Positions 1-7,155 are shown, numbered from the stretch's first letter. The stretch: DNA of 9,190 nucleotides from JBFGJH01 sp041586155 (GCA_041586155.1 JBFHAT010000089.1:1-9190), one strand, 5' to 3'. The notes: generated by a model from the sequence alone, not told the origin. Translations and numbers: made by a program.

Positions 1-136
1 ACAGGCCGTGTTGGCGCTGGCCGGGTCCAAGTTGCCGTCCGGGTCGCTGTCGTTGGCCACCACATCCACCACCACCGCCGAGTCCTCCGACGTCAACGCC
101 GCATCGTCGACCGCCACCGGCGGATCGTTCACCGTA
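1..136 (-). repeat. Direct repeat copy 2 (tandem Ig-like repeat coding segment)
   Basis: About 90% identical over the first 80 bases to 577-656, with weaker identity continuing to about 136. The offset is 576 bases, which is 192 codons and in frame. It encodes the start of the third Ig-like repeat of the secreted phosphatase. The copy may extend past the left edge of the window. Confidence 0.8.
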
Positions 137-3100
137 CCCACCGTCACCGTCACCGTCGCCACATTCGAGTCCACCGTCCCGTCATTGGCCGTGTAGGTGA
201 ACGCGTCGACTCCGTTGAACCCGGCGTCCGGCGTATAGGTGACGGTGCCGTCCCCGTTGTCCACTACCGCGCCATTCGCGGCCGGGCCAAGATTGGTGAC
301 TGTCAGAGCGTCTCCATCGACGTCGCTGTCGTTGCCAAGCACATCGACCACCACCGCCGTGTCCTCAGACGTGATCGCCGCATCATCGGTCGCGACCGGC
401 GGATCGTTCATGGCATCCACGGTGATCGTCACGAACCCGAGATTGCACAGTGCGTCGGTGTCGCACACTTGATAGGTGAACCCGTCGGTGCCATTGAAAT
501 CAAGGTTCGGTGTGTAGGTGAACGTGCCATCACCATGATTGGTCAACGACCCGTCCGTCGGGCTCGTGCATCCGGCACAGGCCACATTGGCGCTGGCCGG
601 GTTCAAGTTGCCGTCCGGATCGGAGTCGTTGGCCACCACATCCACCAGCACCGCCGTGTCCTCGGGTGTCGAGGCGGCGTCGTCGGCCGCCACCGGCGGG
701 TCGTTCGTGCCGCCGCATGTGGGTGCACCGACCGTATGGGTGTCGATCACGCCGTTCGACACGGTGTGATACTCGAACGCCAGCCGTTCGGCGCAGGCGT
801 CGACGATCAGGGTCCCGTGATCGTCGGCGTAGTAGATCTGACTGTCCGGATCCGGAGTGGCTGAGATCGGATAGAGCAGCGCGCCACTCGCCCCCGCCGT
901 GAAGTACGGGATGGACCCTTTGGTCAGGCGCTCATACGTGTGCTCATGGCCGGCGAGGACGGCGTCGGCTCCCCACGCTTCGAATGGCCACCGCATCGCA
1001 GGCGTAGGCCCGTGCACAGAACCGGATGAAAACGCTGCGTGGTGGAAGACGACGACCTGCCATGGCGCGGCCGAAGCCGCCATCTGAGACTGCAGCCACT
1101 GGCCTTGGATCGAGGTGGGCTCGTCCCCGTCGGGTTCGTCCGGATCGCTGTTGAGCACGAAGAAGTGGACCGGCCCGGCGATGAAGTCGTAATAGCGTTC
1201 GGTGCCCGAGGTGTTCGAACCGGGGATTGCGCCGCCGGGTAACGAGAAGTAGTCCAGATAGACCGGCAGTCCGCCGAACTCCGAGTAGTCGTGATTGCCG
1301 ATCGCCGGGAAGAATCGGTTGATGGGACTGCCCAGTCCGTAGTCGCCTTGATAGTTGCCCACGTAGTTCGAGTAGAACTGGCCTACCGCATAGTCGAGGT
1401 CGTTGACATACCGGTTGTCACCCACCGTGACGATGAAATCCGGACCTTGGGCGCTGATCACAGAAGCGACTGCTCCCTCGTCGGCGGCGCCGGTGCCGTA
1501 GTCGCCGATCACGGCGAATCGCACCGACTCGGGAGGAGGATCATTCGGGTTGACGGATTCTACGAGTGCTCGATCGCTGGAGACCGCGAGCCCGTCGTCG
1601 GCGGTGAGCTGCAGCTCGTAGATGCCCGGACTGGAGAAGGTCACTGACGTGTCGGCTGCGGCCGGATCAGCGAAGGTGGCGGTACCCGGCCCGCTCACTT
1701 GCGACCACGAGATCGTCACGTTCGATGGTGGGTCAGGCAGGCGATCGTCGGTGACCGAGCCATGAAGCGCAATGGGATCGGGGTGCGTCGAGGATTCGGC
1801 GCGGATCGAAACGACGGGCGCCGAGTTGACGGGCGACCCCGTCAGGGAGTGTTCCACGTGGAGGATTGGCGCCGCGTTGGGATCTCCGTCGAAGGCATCG
1901 GCAACACGAGTACCGGTCCCGGCGATCAGGAACAACATGCTGTTGCCAGTCGACCACCCGGGTCGGTCGACGATCTCTTGCATGATCGACGACAGATCGG
2001 GGGTCCGTTGGTCGGGTCCCGCCACTCTCGTGACAGGCCAATCGGGGGGTGCCCACGCTACCGACGAGGTCGTGCGAGCCCTTGACGATACATCGAACTG
2101 AGACCCAGCGACCGGGGTGGCGTCGTCCACCGCCTCTCCCTCGACCACGAGTGCGGCCGGCCCAATCGAAACTTCGTCTACCTGGAACTGGATCCATGCG
2201 GCTGTGATCGTCACGCCATGAGGAACGGGCACACCGGCGAAGCGCACGCCCACGGTCTGAGCGCCGATCGACGGATCGACTCCCAGTTCGAGATCGCCCC
2301 CGAATCGCGCCACTGCTCCCGCGGAATCCTCCTCGGCATCGTCCTGGCCCACCGCCACACGTAGCTCGAAGAGCGCATCGTTGTCGAGGATGTCCACGGA
2401 AGCCGACGCGGGGACACCGGCCGCGTAGCCGACACCATCGACGATGGTGATCGTGGCCGTCTCCCCGGGCTCGGTGGGCAGGTCGTCCAGTGTTGAGAGT
2501 GGCACCGTCACGGAGCTGGCGCCGGCGGGAATGGTGATGGGGTCGGCCGGAGCGGCGTAGTCGAGGTCGGCGATGGCATCGCCACTCATCACATAGCTCA
2601 CGTCGAGAGGGCCGACAGTTGAGCCGGTTCGGCTGACGGTGAATTCGCCGGGGTTCGCCGGATCGGCGCCTTCGATGGCCAATGCGTCGGTCGCTGTCAC
2701 AGTCACCGACGGCGTCTCGTCGTCGAGGATGGACACGGTGGCCGTGGCGGAAGATCCGATGACGTAGTCAGTCCCGGCAACGACGTCGACGACCACGGTC
2801 TCGGTCACCTCGAGATCGGAGTCGTCGAGCGCGGTGACAGCAATGTCGACACTGCCCACACCGGTCGGGATGACCGCGGTTCCCGTCAGTGCTACATAGT
2901 CGGAATCCGGGGTGGCGGTGCCGGAAACTGAATAAGTCACCGTCAGGTCGCTGGAGGTCGGCCCGGCCCGCGTGAAGCGGAGCACTCCATCATCGGGAGG
3001 GACCGATCCCTCCACGGCGACGTCGTCGATGGCTTCCACGTTGATCGTCGTCGAGTACTCGACGTGGAGCAAAGGCGCACCCGAGGCATTGCCGTCAAAG

Positions 3101-3720
3101 GAGTCAGCCGTCCGCTCACCGGTGCCGGTGATGATGAATGCTGCTGCGTTGCCGGCGCTCCAGCCGGGACGATCGACGAGATCCTGGACCAACCCGGCGA
3201 GATCCGGAGTGCGCTGGTCTGGCCCCGACTCCCCCACCGTCGCCCATGGCGGCGGCGACCACGCCATCGAGGCAGCGATGCGCGGCCGAATCGAGACGTC
3301 GAAGGAAGCTGTGGTGAAGTTGGCGGCGGAATCTGATGCCTCGGCCTCGATGGTGAGCTGCGCCGGATCGGAGGTGACTTCGTCCGCCTGGAACTGGAGC
3401 CACGCAGTTTCGACCTTTGCTCCACGCGGAACGTCTACAGCCGCGAACCGGATCCCCACGACTTGGTCTCCCCGATTGGGGTCGTTGGTGAGCTCGAGAT
3501 CACTGCTGGTAACGGAGATCGACCCGGATGGCGACTCTTCGACGTCGTCGATGCTGGCCGCCACCCGCGTCTCCACCACGATCGGCGTTACCGCCGCCAC
3601 GGGAAGCGCTGGGAAGCTGGCGAGGGTTGCAACCGTCATGAAGCCACTGAGAGTCAGTCGGCCCCAGCAGGCCGCATGACGCCGTCCGCCAAGGCGGTCC
3701 GCGCCCAGCAGGCGGGTCAT
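1..3720 (-). CDS. Secreted modular purple-acid-phosphatase-like metallophosphoesterase with Calx-beta and Ig-like repeats (C-terminus beyond window)
   Basis: One open frame of 1240 codons runs to the left edge with no stop. ATG at 3720 follows a GGGAGG-type ribosome site. Residues 1-43 look like a signal peptide (hydrophobic 22-43, V-A-A before the cut), so the protein is probably exported. Approximate domain order: beta-rich module 48-223; Calx-beta repeats 226-335 and 336-448, ending ILDDE and ILDND; second module copy 449-623; PKD/Ig-like 628-725; metallophosphoesterase 733-1000; Ig/cadherin-like repeats, with NDPPVA at 1006, 1105 and 1198. The catalytic domain has the purple acid phosphatase pattern: GDYG (D740), GDNRY (D768, Y771), GNHD (N809), FHH (H893/H894) and GHEH (H925, H927). 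Family knowledge says these ligands hold two metals that hydrolyse phosphate esters; the substrate is unknown. The flanking repeats are likely adhesive or Ca-binding (DSDPDG). A C-terminal anchor or sorting signal cannot be assessed. Confidence 0.9.
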   Translation of the reverse strand, partial: MTRLLGADRLGGRRHAACWGRLTLSGFMTVATLASFPALPVAAVTPIVVETRVAASIDDVEESPSGSISVTSSDLELTNDPNRGDQVVGIRFAAVDVPRGAKVETAWLQFQADEVTSDPAQLTIEAEASDSAANFTTASFDVSIRPRIAASMAWSPPPWATVGESGPDQRTPDLAGLVQDLVDRPGWSAGNAAAFIITGTGERTADSFDGNASGAPLLHVEYSTTINVEAIDDVAVEGSVPPDDGVLRFTRAGPTSSDLTVTYSVSGTATPDSDYVALTGTAVIPTGVGSVDIAVTALDDSDLEVTETVVVDVVAGTDYVIGSSATATVSILDDETPSVTVTATDALAIEGADPANPGEFTVSRTGSTVGPLDVSYVMSGDAIADLDYAAPADPITIPAGASSVTVPLSTLDDLPTEPGETATITIVDGVGYAAGVPASASVDILDNDALFELRVAVGQDDAEEDSAGAVARFGGDLELGVDPSIGAQTVGVRFAGVPVPHGVTITAAWIQFQVDEVSIGPAALVVEGEAVDDATPVAGSQFDVSSRARTTSSVAWAPPDWPVTRVAGPDQRTPDLSSIMQEIVDRPGWSTGNSMLFLIAGTGTRVADAFDGDPNAAPILHVEHSLTGSPVNSAPVVSIRAESSTHPDPIALHGSVTDDRLPDPPSNVTISWSQVSGPGTATFADPAAADTSVTFSSPGIYELQLTADDGLAVSSDRALVESVNPNDPPPESVRFAVIGDYGTGAADEGAVASVISAQGPDFIVTVGDNRYVNDLDYAVGQFYSNYVGNYQGDYGLGSPINRFFPAIGNHDYSEFGGLPVYLDYFSLPGGAIPGSNTSGTERYYDFIAGPVHFFVLNSDPDEPDGDEPTSIQGQWLQSQMAASAAPWQVVVFHHAAFSSGSVHGPTPAMRWPFEAWGADAVLAGHEHTYERLTKGSIPYFTAGASGALLYPISATPDPDSQIYYADDHGTLIVDACAERLAFEYHTVSNGVIDTHTVGAPTCGGTNDPPVAADDAASTPEDTAVLVDVVANDSDPDGNLNPASANVACAGCTSPTDGSLTNHGDGTFTYTPNLDFNGTDGFTYQVCDTDALCNLGFVTITVDAMNDPPVATDDAAITSEDTAVVVDVLGNDSDVDGDALTVTNLGPAANGAVVDNGDGTVTYTPDAGFNGVDAFTYTANDGTVDSNVATVTVTVGTVNDPPVAVDDAALTSEDSAVVVDVVANDSDPDGNLDPASANTAC
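577..712 (-). repeat. Direct repeat copy 1 (tandem Ig-like repeat coding segment)
   Basis: Partner of the repeat at 1-136. It encodes the first Ig-like repeat after the phosphatase domain, including the NDPPVA start and the DSDPDG calcium-type motif. The repeat between the two copies (about 130-408) is of a clearly different subtype, so the duplicated unit appears to be a pair of repeats rather than one. Confidence 0.8.
1852..2376 (-). repeat. Second copy of ~175-residue beta-rich module (protein-level repeat)
   Basis: Residues about 449-623 of the secreted phosphatase repeat the layout of residues 48-223: a DLEL start, VGVRFAGV, AAWIQFQVDEV, a GPDQRTPDL block, EIVDRPGWS.GN and a closing LHVEHS. 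I know similar modules in other large bacterial exoproteins but cannot name the family with certainty. The copies are diverged at DNA level, so the duplication is old. Confidence 0.75.
3052..3579 (-). repeat. First copy of ~175-residue beta-rich module (protein-level repeat)
   Basis: Residues about 48-223, directly after the signal peptide. Landmarks shared with the copy at 1852-2376 are DLEL, VGIRFAAV, TAWLQFQADEV, GPDQRTPDL, DLVDRPGWSAGN and LHVEYS. It is probably a beta-sandwich for binding or adhesion (inference). The two copies bracket the Calx-beta pair. Confidence 0.75.
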
Positions 3721-3722
3721 TG

Positions 3723-3732
3723 CCTCCCTCCC
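3723..3732 (-). promoter_or_regulatory. Ribosome binding site of the secreted phosphatase gene
   Basis: Reads CGGGAGGGAG on the minus strand just ahead of GGCAATG. The purine-rich GGGAGG lies a few bases before the ATG at 3720 and supports that start, which also gives a complete signal peptide. Confidence 0.6.
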
Positions 3733-3749
3733 GTTCCCTGCTTGCCGTC

Positions 3750-3777
3750 ACACTACGCGTACGGTGCAGTCGGTGAA
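3750..3777 (-). promoter_or_regulatory. Candidate promoter for the secreted phosphatase gene
   Basis: In the 131-bp divergent spacer, the minus strand reads TTCACC (3777-3772), then 16 bases, then TAGTGT (3755-3750), about 30 bases before the ATG. This resembles an actinobacterial TTGAC-16/18-TANNNT promoter. A small hairpin, GTCGG-TGAA-CCGAC, overlaps the -35 element. It is a motif match only; in GC-rich DNA such matches arise by chance. Confidence 0.3.
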
Positions 3778-3851
3778 CCGACACTTCACTCGTGGCAAGG
3801 GCGCAGTCGCTCACCAGCGACGTAATGGTCCGATCGGGGTATGGTCGCCCC

Positions 3852-4277
3852 ATGACGGATCATCCCGGCACTCAGACCGTCTCGATCGGACTGGCCCGGC
3901 GCCTCCGTGACGCCGGCCTCGCATGGGCGCCCCAGGAAGGCGACCGGTTTCACATTCCCGACCGCGACCTGGGTGACCGCGTGTGGTCGATCAGCGACAT
4001 GGTGATCGAGGAGCGCAACGACATTCTCGGCCGCCGGGAGCTGGCATTCAACGGTTCGGTCGAGTGGGCGCTCGATTCGATCGTGACGCAAGCGGTCGTG
4101 TGGATCCCGACCGAGGGCCAGGTACGTGAGCTGCTCGGAGATCATTTCATTGCGTTGACGAAAGAAGAAGGAGGCCGGCACGCCTGCGTGGCTCGGGTGC
4201 GCGGCATCCCAACCACCTACGTCGCCGACACGGCACCGGATGCCTACGCGTCTGCGTTGCTGGCCGTGATGGAGTGA
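3852..4277 (+). CDS. Conserved hypothetical cytosolic protein, 141 aa
   Basis: I chose ATG 3852 (protein starts MTDHPG) because family-like sequence begins soon after; an in-frame GTG at 3792 and ATG at 3825 would add up to 20 residues that look like upstream DNA. There is no signal peptide, membrane segment or recognisable catalytic motif. Landmarks: an N-terminal LARRLRDAGLAWAP, then GDRFHIPDRDLGD, an acidic stretch around SDMVIEE, FNGSVEWALDS mid-protein and a WIPTEGQVRELLGD helix. The layout resembles a small actinobacterial family often labelled 'pilus assembly protein CpaE'. It has no ATPase motif, so I would not carry that name over. It is divergent from the phosphatase gene and ends 3 bp from the convergent enolase-superfamily gene. 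Function unknown. Confidence 0.75.
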   Translation: MTDHPGTQTVSIGLARRLRDAGLAWAPQEGDRFHIPDRDLGDRVWSISDMVIEERNDILGRRELAFNGSVEWALDSIVTQAVVWIPTEGQVRELLGDHFIALTKEEGGRHACVARVRGIPTTYVADTAPDAYASALLAVME

Positions 4278-4280
4278 ACC

Positions 4281-5387
4281 TCAGAGCTCGAACACGGCCG
4301 TTGGGTCACCGAGCTCGTCGAGGATCGGCTCGACGCCCAGCCCAGGCAAGCTCGGAGTTGTGGTGAAGCCTCCCCCGTTGCGTGAGCCCCCTTCACACGG
4401 GTCGGCCTTCAGCATCTCGTGACACAGCCAGGTGCCCCTACGGAACCGAGCCGGGGTTGACTGAGCGAGGTGAACGGCAACGGTGTCGGCCAGGAGGCTG
4501 CCGGCGGTGGCTTCGATGTTCATCCTGAGCCCGGCTTGCACACAGAAGTCGCGGATGCGACGGGCCCGGGTCAGGCCGCCGACTCGTTCGATCTTCAAGC
4601 CAATCGACTCGCACACGCGGTCTTGATGGGCCCGCACGACGTCGGCGTACTCGACGATCGACTCGTCGAGGATGATGGGCTGGGTGGTAGAACGGCGGAC
4701 CTGCAGATTCTCGGCGTAGGTGTCGCACGGCTGCTCGAAGTAGGCGTCGATGTGCGATGTGCGGTGCATCAGCCGAATCGCCTGATCGGGCAGCATGGCT
4801 CGGTTGGCGTCGAACGTGACCGAGTCACCGGGAGGCAACGCTCCAGCGATGGCCTCGATCCGAGCGACGTCTTCGTCGACGTCGGAGCCGATCTTGGGCG
4901 AATGGATGCGGTAGCCCTGGTCATGACGACGTAGCAAGTCGGCCACCATGACTTCGGGGGTGTCGGTGCCGATGGAGCTCTGAATCGTGACCGGTTCACC
5001 CGTATCTCCTCCGAGCAGATCGACGACCGGGAGGCCGGTGGATTTGCCGAGGATGTCCCAACAGGCCTGGTCGATGGGGGACTTGGCGTAGAGGTGTCCG
5101 GGCAGAGCCTGATCCATGGCAGCGTCGACGACGTCGGTCCGGCGTGGGTCGAGGCCGAGCACGGTCGGCGCCAGTTCGGCGGCGGCGGCCCTGATCCCGC
5201 CTGGGAAAGCCGGCAGATAGGTCGACCCCCACGGGCATCCTTCGCCCCAGCCCACGAGGCCGTCGTCGGTGTCGACCCGCACGAATGTCGTGTCGAGCTT
5301 CTCGAACAGCAGCCGCCCGCCCGACAGCCGGTAGGGGTGCTCGAGTTCCAGCTCCATCGGAAAGAGGGAGATGGCAGTGATCTTCAC
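4281..5387 (-). CDS. Enolase-superfamily enzyme (muconate lactonizing/mandelate racemase type), possibly a hydroxyproline or sugar-acid dehydratase
   Basis: A 368-aa protein, the usual length for this superfamily. An N-terminal capping domain (about 1-125, with the TDDGLVGWGE strand) precedes the (beta/alpha)7 barrel (about 130-345). Visible active-site candidates are K165 in HSPKIG at the end of strand 2, metal ligands D193 (TFDAN), E218 (YFEQP) and D241/E242 (LDES), and K265 (GLKIERVGG) on the opposite face. Lysines on both faces are the muconate-lactonizing subgroup arrangement, in which one lysine abstracts the proton alpha to a carboxylate. The usual KxK is SxK here. The C-terminal lid region (RGTWLCHE, GGFTTTP, PGLGVEP) recalls cis-3-hydroxy-L-proline dehydratase-like members. 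That is a weak lead: reaction and substrate are not determined. Probably soluble and Mg-dependent. Start is ATG 5387 with a weak GTGAAG ahead of it. Confidence 0.88.
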   Translation of the reverse strand: MKITAISLFPMELELEHPYRLSGGRLLFEKLDTTFVRVDTDDGLVGWGEGCPWGSTYLPAFPGGIRAAAAELAPTVLGLDPRRTDVVDAAMDQALPGHLYAKSPIDQACWDILGKSTGLPVVDLLGGDTGEPVTIQSSIGTDTPEVMVADLLRRHDQGYRIHSPKIGSDVDEDVARIEAIAGALPPGDSVTFDANRAMLPDQAIRLMHRTSHIDAYFEQPCDTYAENLQVRRSTTQPIILDESIVEYADVVRAHQDRVCESIGLKIERVGGLTRARRIRDFCVQAGLRMNIEATAGSLLADTVAVHLAQSTPARFRRGTWLCHEMLKADPCEGGSRNGGGFTTTPSLPGLGVEPILDELGDPTAVFEL

Positions 5388-5424
5388 GCTGCGACCCTAC
5401 CGTCCGGGGCCATGCGTAGCCGAG

Positions 5425-5458
5425 GTGGTGGGCCCGGCGATAGAACCGGGCCCATCAC
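5425..5458 (-). terminator. GC-rich hairpin, probable terminator of the small exported protein gene
   Basis: A 13-bp stem (5425-5437 with 5446-5458, one G-U pair, core TGGGCCCGG/CCGGGCCCA) encloses an 8-base loop. It begins 14 bases after the stop codon at 5472. There is no U-run after it, as is common for intrinsic terminators in high-GC actinobacteria. It lies 38 bases upstream of the enolase-superfamily start, so it could also act as a leader structure for that gene. Confidence 0.55.
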
Positions 5459-5471
5459 GACGTCTCGCCGT

Positions 5472-5957
5472 TCAGCGTCCTGGCATGGTCAGCCCGACGG
5501 AACCGGTGATGTTGATCAAGACGTTGACCGTCTCGCCGATATGGCCGAACAGCGCATCGGTACCGAAGTCACGCTCGAACGACGAGGCGAATTCCTCGTC
5601 CACGAAGAACGGCGCATTGAGACGGTCGTCATCAAAGGTGCAATGCTCGATCTTGGCGGCCAGGCCCTTGCCGCTGCCTCTCGTCCACCCGAATTCCACC
5701 GAGTCGCCATAGATCAACTCGTCGTTCACGTCGGTGACCGTCACCGAGAACGTCACGTCCAAGAGATGCACCAGGACGGGACGGTCCTGCTCGTCGAATC
5801 CGACGATGCTCCCCTGGTTGTCCACGAACCGGATCAGGAATGAGCCGCTGGGACAATCGACGGGGACATCGAACGTCGACTTGGGTACGGCCGACGCCGG
5901 TAACGCCGTCAGCACCATCGCCACTGCGATCAGCGCCACGAACAGTGTTCTTCTCAT
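5472..5957 (-). CDS. Small exported protein of unknown function, 161 aa
   Basis: Start is ATG 5957, set by a near-perfect Shine-Dalgarno immediately upstream; an in-frame GTG at 5975 would place that site inside the coding sequence. Residues 1-23 are a clean Sec signal peptide: MRR, a hydrophobic core, then ASA before the predicted cut ahead of VPKS. The mature part is about 138 aa, rich in valine and beta-branched residues, with no further membrane helix. It has two cysteines (in VDCPSGS and EHCTF), suggesting one disulfide in an extracellular beta-sandwich. It also has an acidic ending block and a C-terminal strand region (NVLINITGSVGL). There is no lipobox, so it should be free rather than lipid-anchored. 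I do not recognise the family. Confidence 0.82.
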   Translation of the reverse strand: MRRTLFVALIAVAMVLTALPASAVPKSTFDVPVDCPSGSFLIRFVDNQGSIVGFDEQDRPVLVHLLDVTFSVTVTDVNDELIYGDSVEFGWTRGSGKGLAAKIEHCTFDDDRLNAPFFVDEEFASSFERDFGTDALFGHIGETVNVLINITGSVGLTMPGR

Positions 5958-5960
5958 GTC

Positions 5961-5968
5961 ACCTCCTT
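5961..5968 (-). promoter_or_regulatory. Strong Shine-Dalgarno of the small exported protein gene
   Basis: The minus strand reads AAGGAGGTGAC directly before ATG 5957, almost fully complementary to the 16S rRNA 3' end. It fixes the start codon and suggests high translation. The spacing is short, with 4 bases between GGAGG and ATG. Confidence 0.8.
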
Positions 5969-5999
5969 GCGACACGAGGGGGGCGGCGGAACCGTATCC

Positions 6000-6017
6000 C
6001 CGACCGCTCCCGGTCGG
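6000..6017 (-). terminator. Hairpin after the MDR oxidoreductase gene, possible terminator
   Basis: A perfect 7-bp stem CCGACCG/CGGTCGG (6000-6006 with 6011-6017) has a 4-base loop. It lies about 40 bases past the oxidoreductase stop and about 43 bases before the next start. No T-run follows, so termination is plausible but unproven. Confidence 0.4.
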
Positions 6018-6056
6018 CTAGACCGCAAAACCTGGAAAGCACAGAAGGTCCGCCGG

Positions 6057-7136
6057 TCAGGCCTGGATCTCGATGACGATGGCGCCGACGTGGTCCTTGC
6101 GCATGAACGCCTCCTGCGCTTCTCGCATGGCCTCGAGCGGGTACGTGGCGGCCACGAGGGGACGGATCTCCCCTCTTTCGATATAGCCGACCAGGTTGGC
6201 GAACACCTCGGGCGGCAAGACGGTGGCGCCATGCATGGTGAGGTCGCGCAGGTACAGCGTGCGCAGGTCGAGCGGGACGATCGGGCCGGCGATGGCGCCG
6301 GCGGTGGTGTAGTGGCCGCCGCGCCGGATCGTCTCCAGCAGCAGAGCGAACTGATCTCCGCCGACGACGTCGGCGAACACATGGACACCGCCAGTATGGT
6401 CCATGACCGCTGCGGCCAGGTCGTCAAGGCTGCGGTCGAGCACGACGTCGGCGCCGGTGGCAGCAACCGCATCGATCTTGGCCGGGCTGGTGAGCGCCAC
6501 CACCTGGGCACCGCGCCGTTTGGCCAGCTGCACGAGCGCGCCCCCCACCCCGCCTGAGGCTCCCGATACCAGCACCCACTGCCCTTCGGCTGCGCCGGCC
6601 CGGTGCAACATGTGCTCGGCGGTGGCATACGAGCAGGGGAAGCTGGCCAGCTCGGTGTCCGATAGGTTGGTGGTGAGCGGGTAGACATTGCGCCCGGGCA
6701 CCACGGCGTACTCGGCGTATCCGCCGTCTACCTCTGAGCCCAGGTAGCGGGCCTTCTCCAAAGACCCGGACGGGTCACGGAGCCAGCCGTCCGCCAGCAC
6801 CCGGCGATCCAGGAGGCTCGGGTCGGCCCCTTCGCCCAAGGCGACCACCCGCCCGGCCGGGTCGGCTCCCTGGATGCGGGGAAAGGTGAGACCGCCGCCC
6901 CATGATCCGTCGGTGTCGGTACCGGCGACCGCTTCGCCGGTTGCCGATGTCACCGTCTTCGAGTACCAGCCGGTGCGGGTGTTCACGTCGGTGTTGTTCA
7001 TCCCGCAGGCCGCTACCTCGATGAGGACCTCGCCGGGTCCCGGATCAGGCACCGGCACATCGGTCCGGTACTCGAGCCTGTCCAGTCCGCCGTGGCCCGT
7101 GAGCACGACCGCTCTCATGGTTTTTGGCAGGACCAT
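6057..7136 (-). CDS. Zinc-independent MDR-family NAD(P)H oxidoreductase (quinone-reductase/alcohol-dehydrogenase-like)
   Basis: A 359-aa protein. ATG 7136 is preferred because GGTGAGGA lies just upstream; ATG 7118 (MRAVV) is an alternative, and further upstream extension runs into the divergent promoter. The N-terminal GroES-like domain has the classic PGPGEVLIEV and ACGMNNTD. The Rossmann domain carries GASGGVG at 192-198, the nucleotide-binding motif, followed by a strand ending in T-S-P rather than an acidic residue, which leans to NADPH (inference). C44 sits where catalytic zinc would bind, but the usual following Cys/His are Asn, and the four-cysteine structural zinc lobe is absent. Hence a reductase of the quinone/enone type rather than a zinc alcohol dehydrogenase. 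It probably acts in the cytosol on an alpha,beta-unsaturated carbonyl or quinone; the actual substrate is unknown. It is divergent from the membrane protein gene. Confidence 0.9.
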   Translation of the reverse strand: MVLPKTMRAVVLTGHGGLDRLEYRTDVPVPDPGPGEVLIEVAACGMNNTDVNTRTGWYSKTVTSATGEAVAGTDTDGSWGGGLTFPRIQGADPAGRVVALGEGADPSLLDRRVLADGWLRDPSGSLEKARYLGSEVDGGYAEYAVVPGRNVYPLTTNLSDTELASFPCSYATAEHMLHRAGAAEGQWVLVSGASGGVGGALVQLAKRRGAQVVALTSPAKIDAVAATGADVVLDRSLDDLAAAVMDHTGGVHVFADVVGGDQFALLLETIRRGGHYTTAGAIAGPIVPLDLRTLYLRDLTMHGATVLPPEVFANLVGYIERGEIRPLVAATYPLEAMREAQEAFMRKDHVGAIVIEIQA

Positions 7137-7155
7137 CCGATTCCTCACCTGCATT

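Noticed and set aside
1..712. Repeats considered as a CRISPR or mobile element
   Set aside because: The repeat unit is long, in frame, and codes for Ig-like domains; there are no short regular direct repeats with unique spacers, no transposase and no terminal inverted repeats.
1733..2197. 154-aa minus-strand open frame, and similar ones at 2211-2438 and 2943-3425
   Set aside because: They are alternative frames of the large phosphatase gene on the same strand. They are Arg-rich and motif-free, while the 1240-codon frame is continuous through them.
2972..3679. 235-aa plus-strand open frame
   Set aside because: It is antisense to the signal peptide, first module and start of the first Calx-beta repeat of the secreted phosphatase, which have clear motifs. 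It is low-complexity Ser/Thr/Ala, typical of GC-rich shadow frames.
4278..4280. Terminator between the convergent genes at 4277 and 4281
   Set aside because: The gap is only 3 bases and no clear hairpin was found at the junction, so none is annotated.
5094..5843. 249-aa plus-strand open frame
   Set aside because: It spans the opposite strand of two well-supported genes and the hairpin between them, and shows no domain motif.
5958..5975. GTG 5975 as the start of the small exported protein
   Set aside because: The strong Shine-Dalgarno lies inside that extension and points to ATG 5957, which gives a normal signal peptide.
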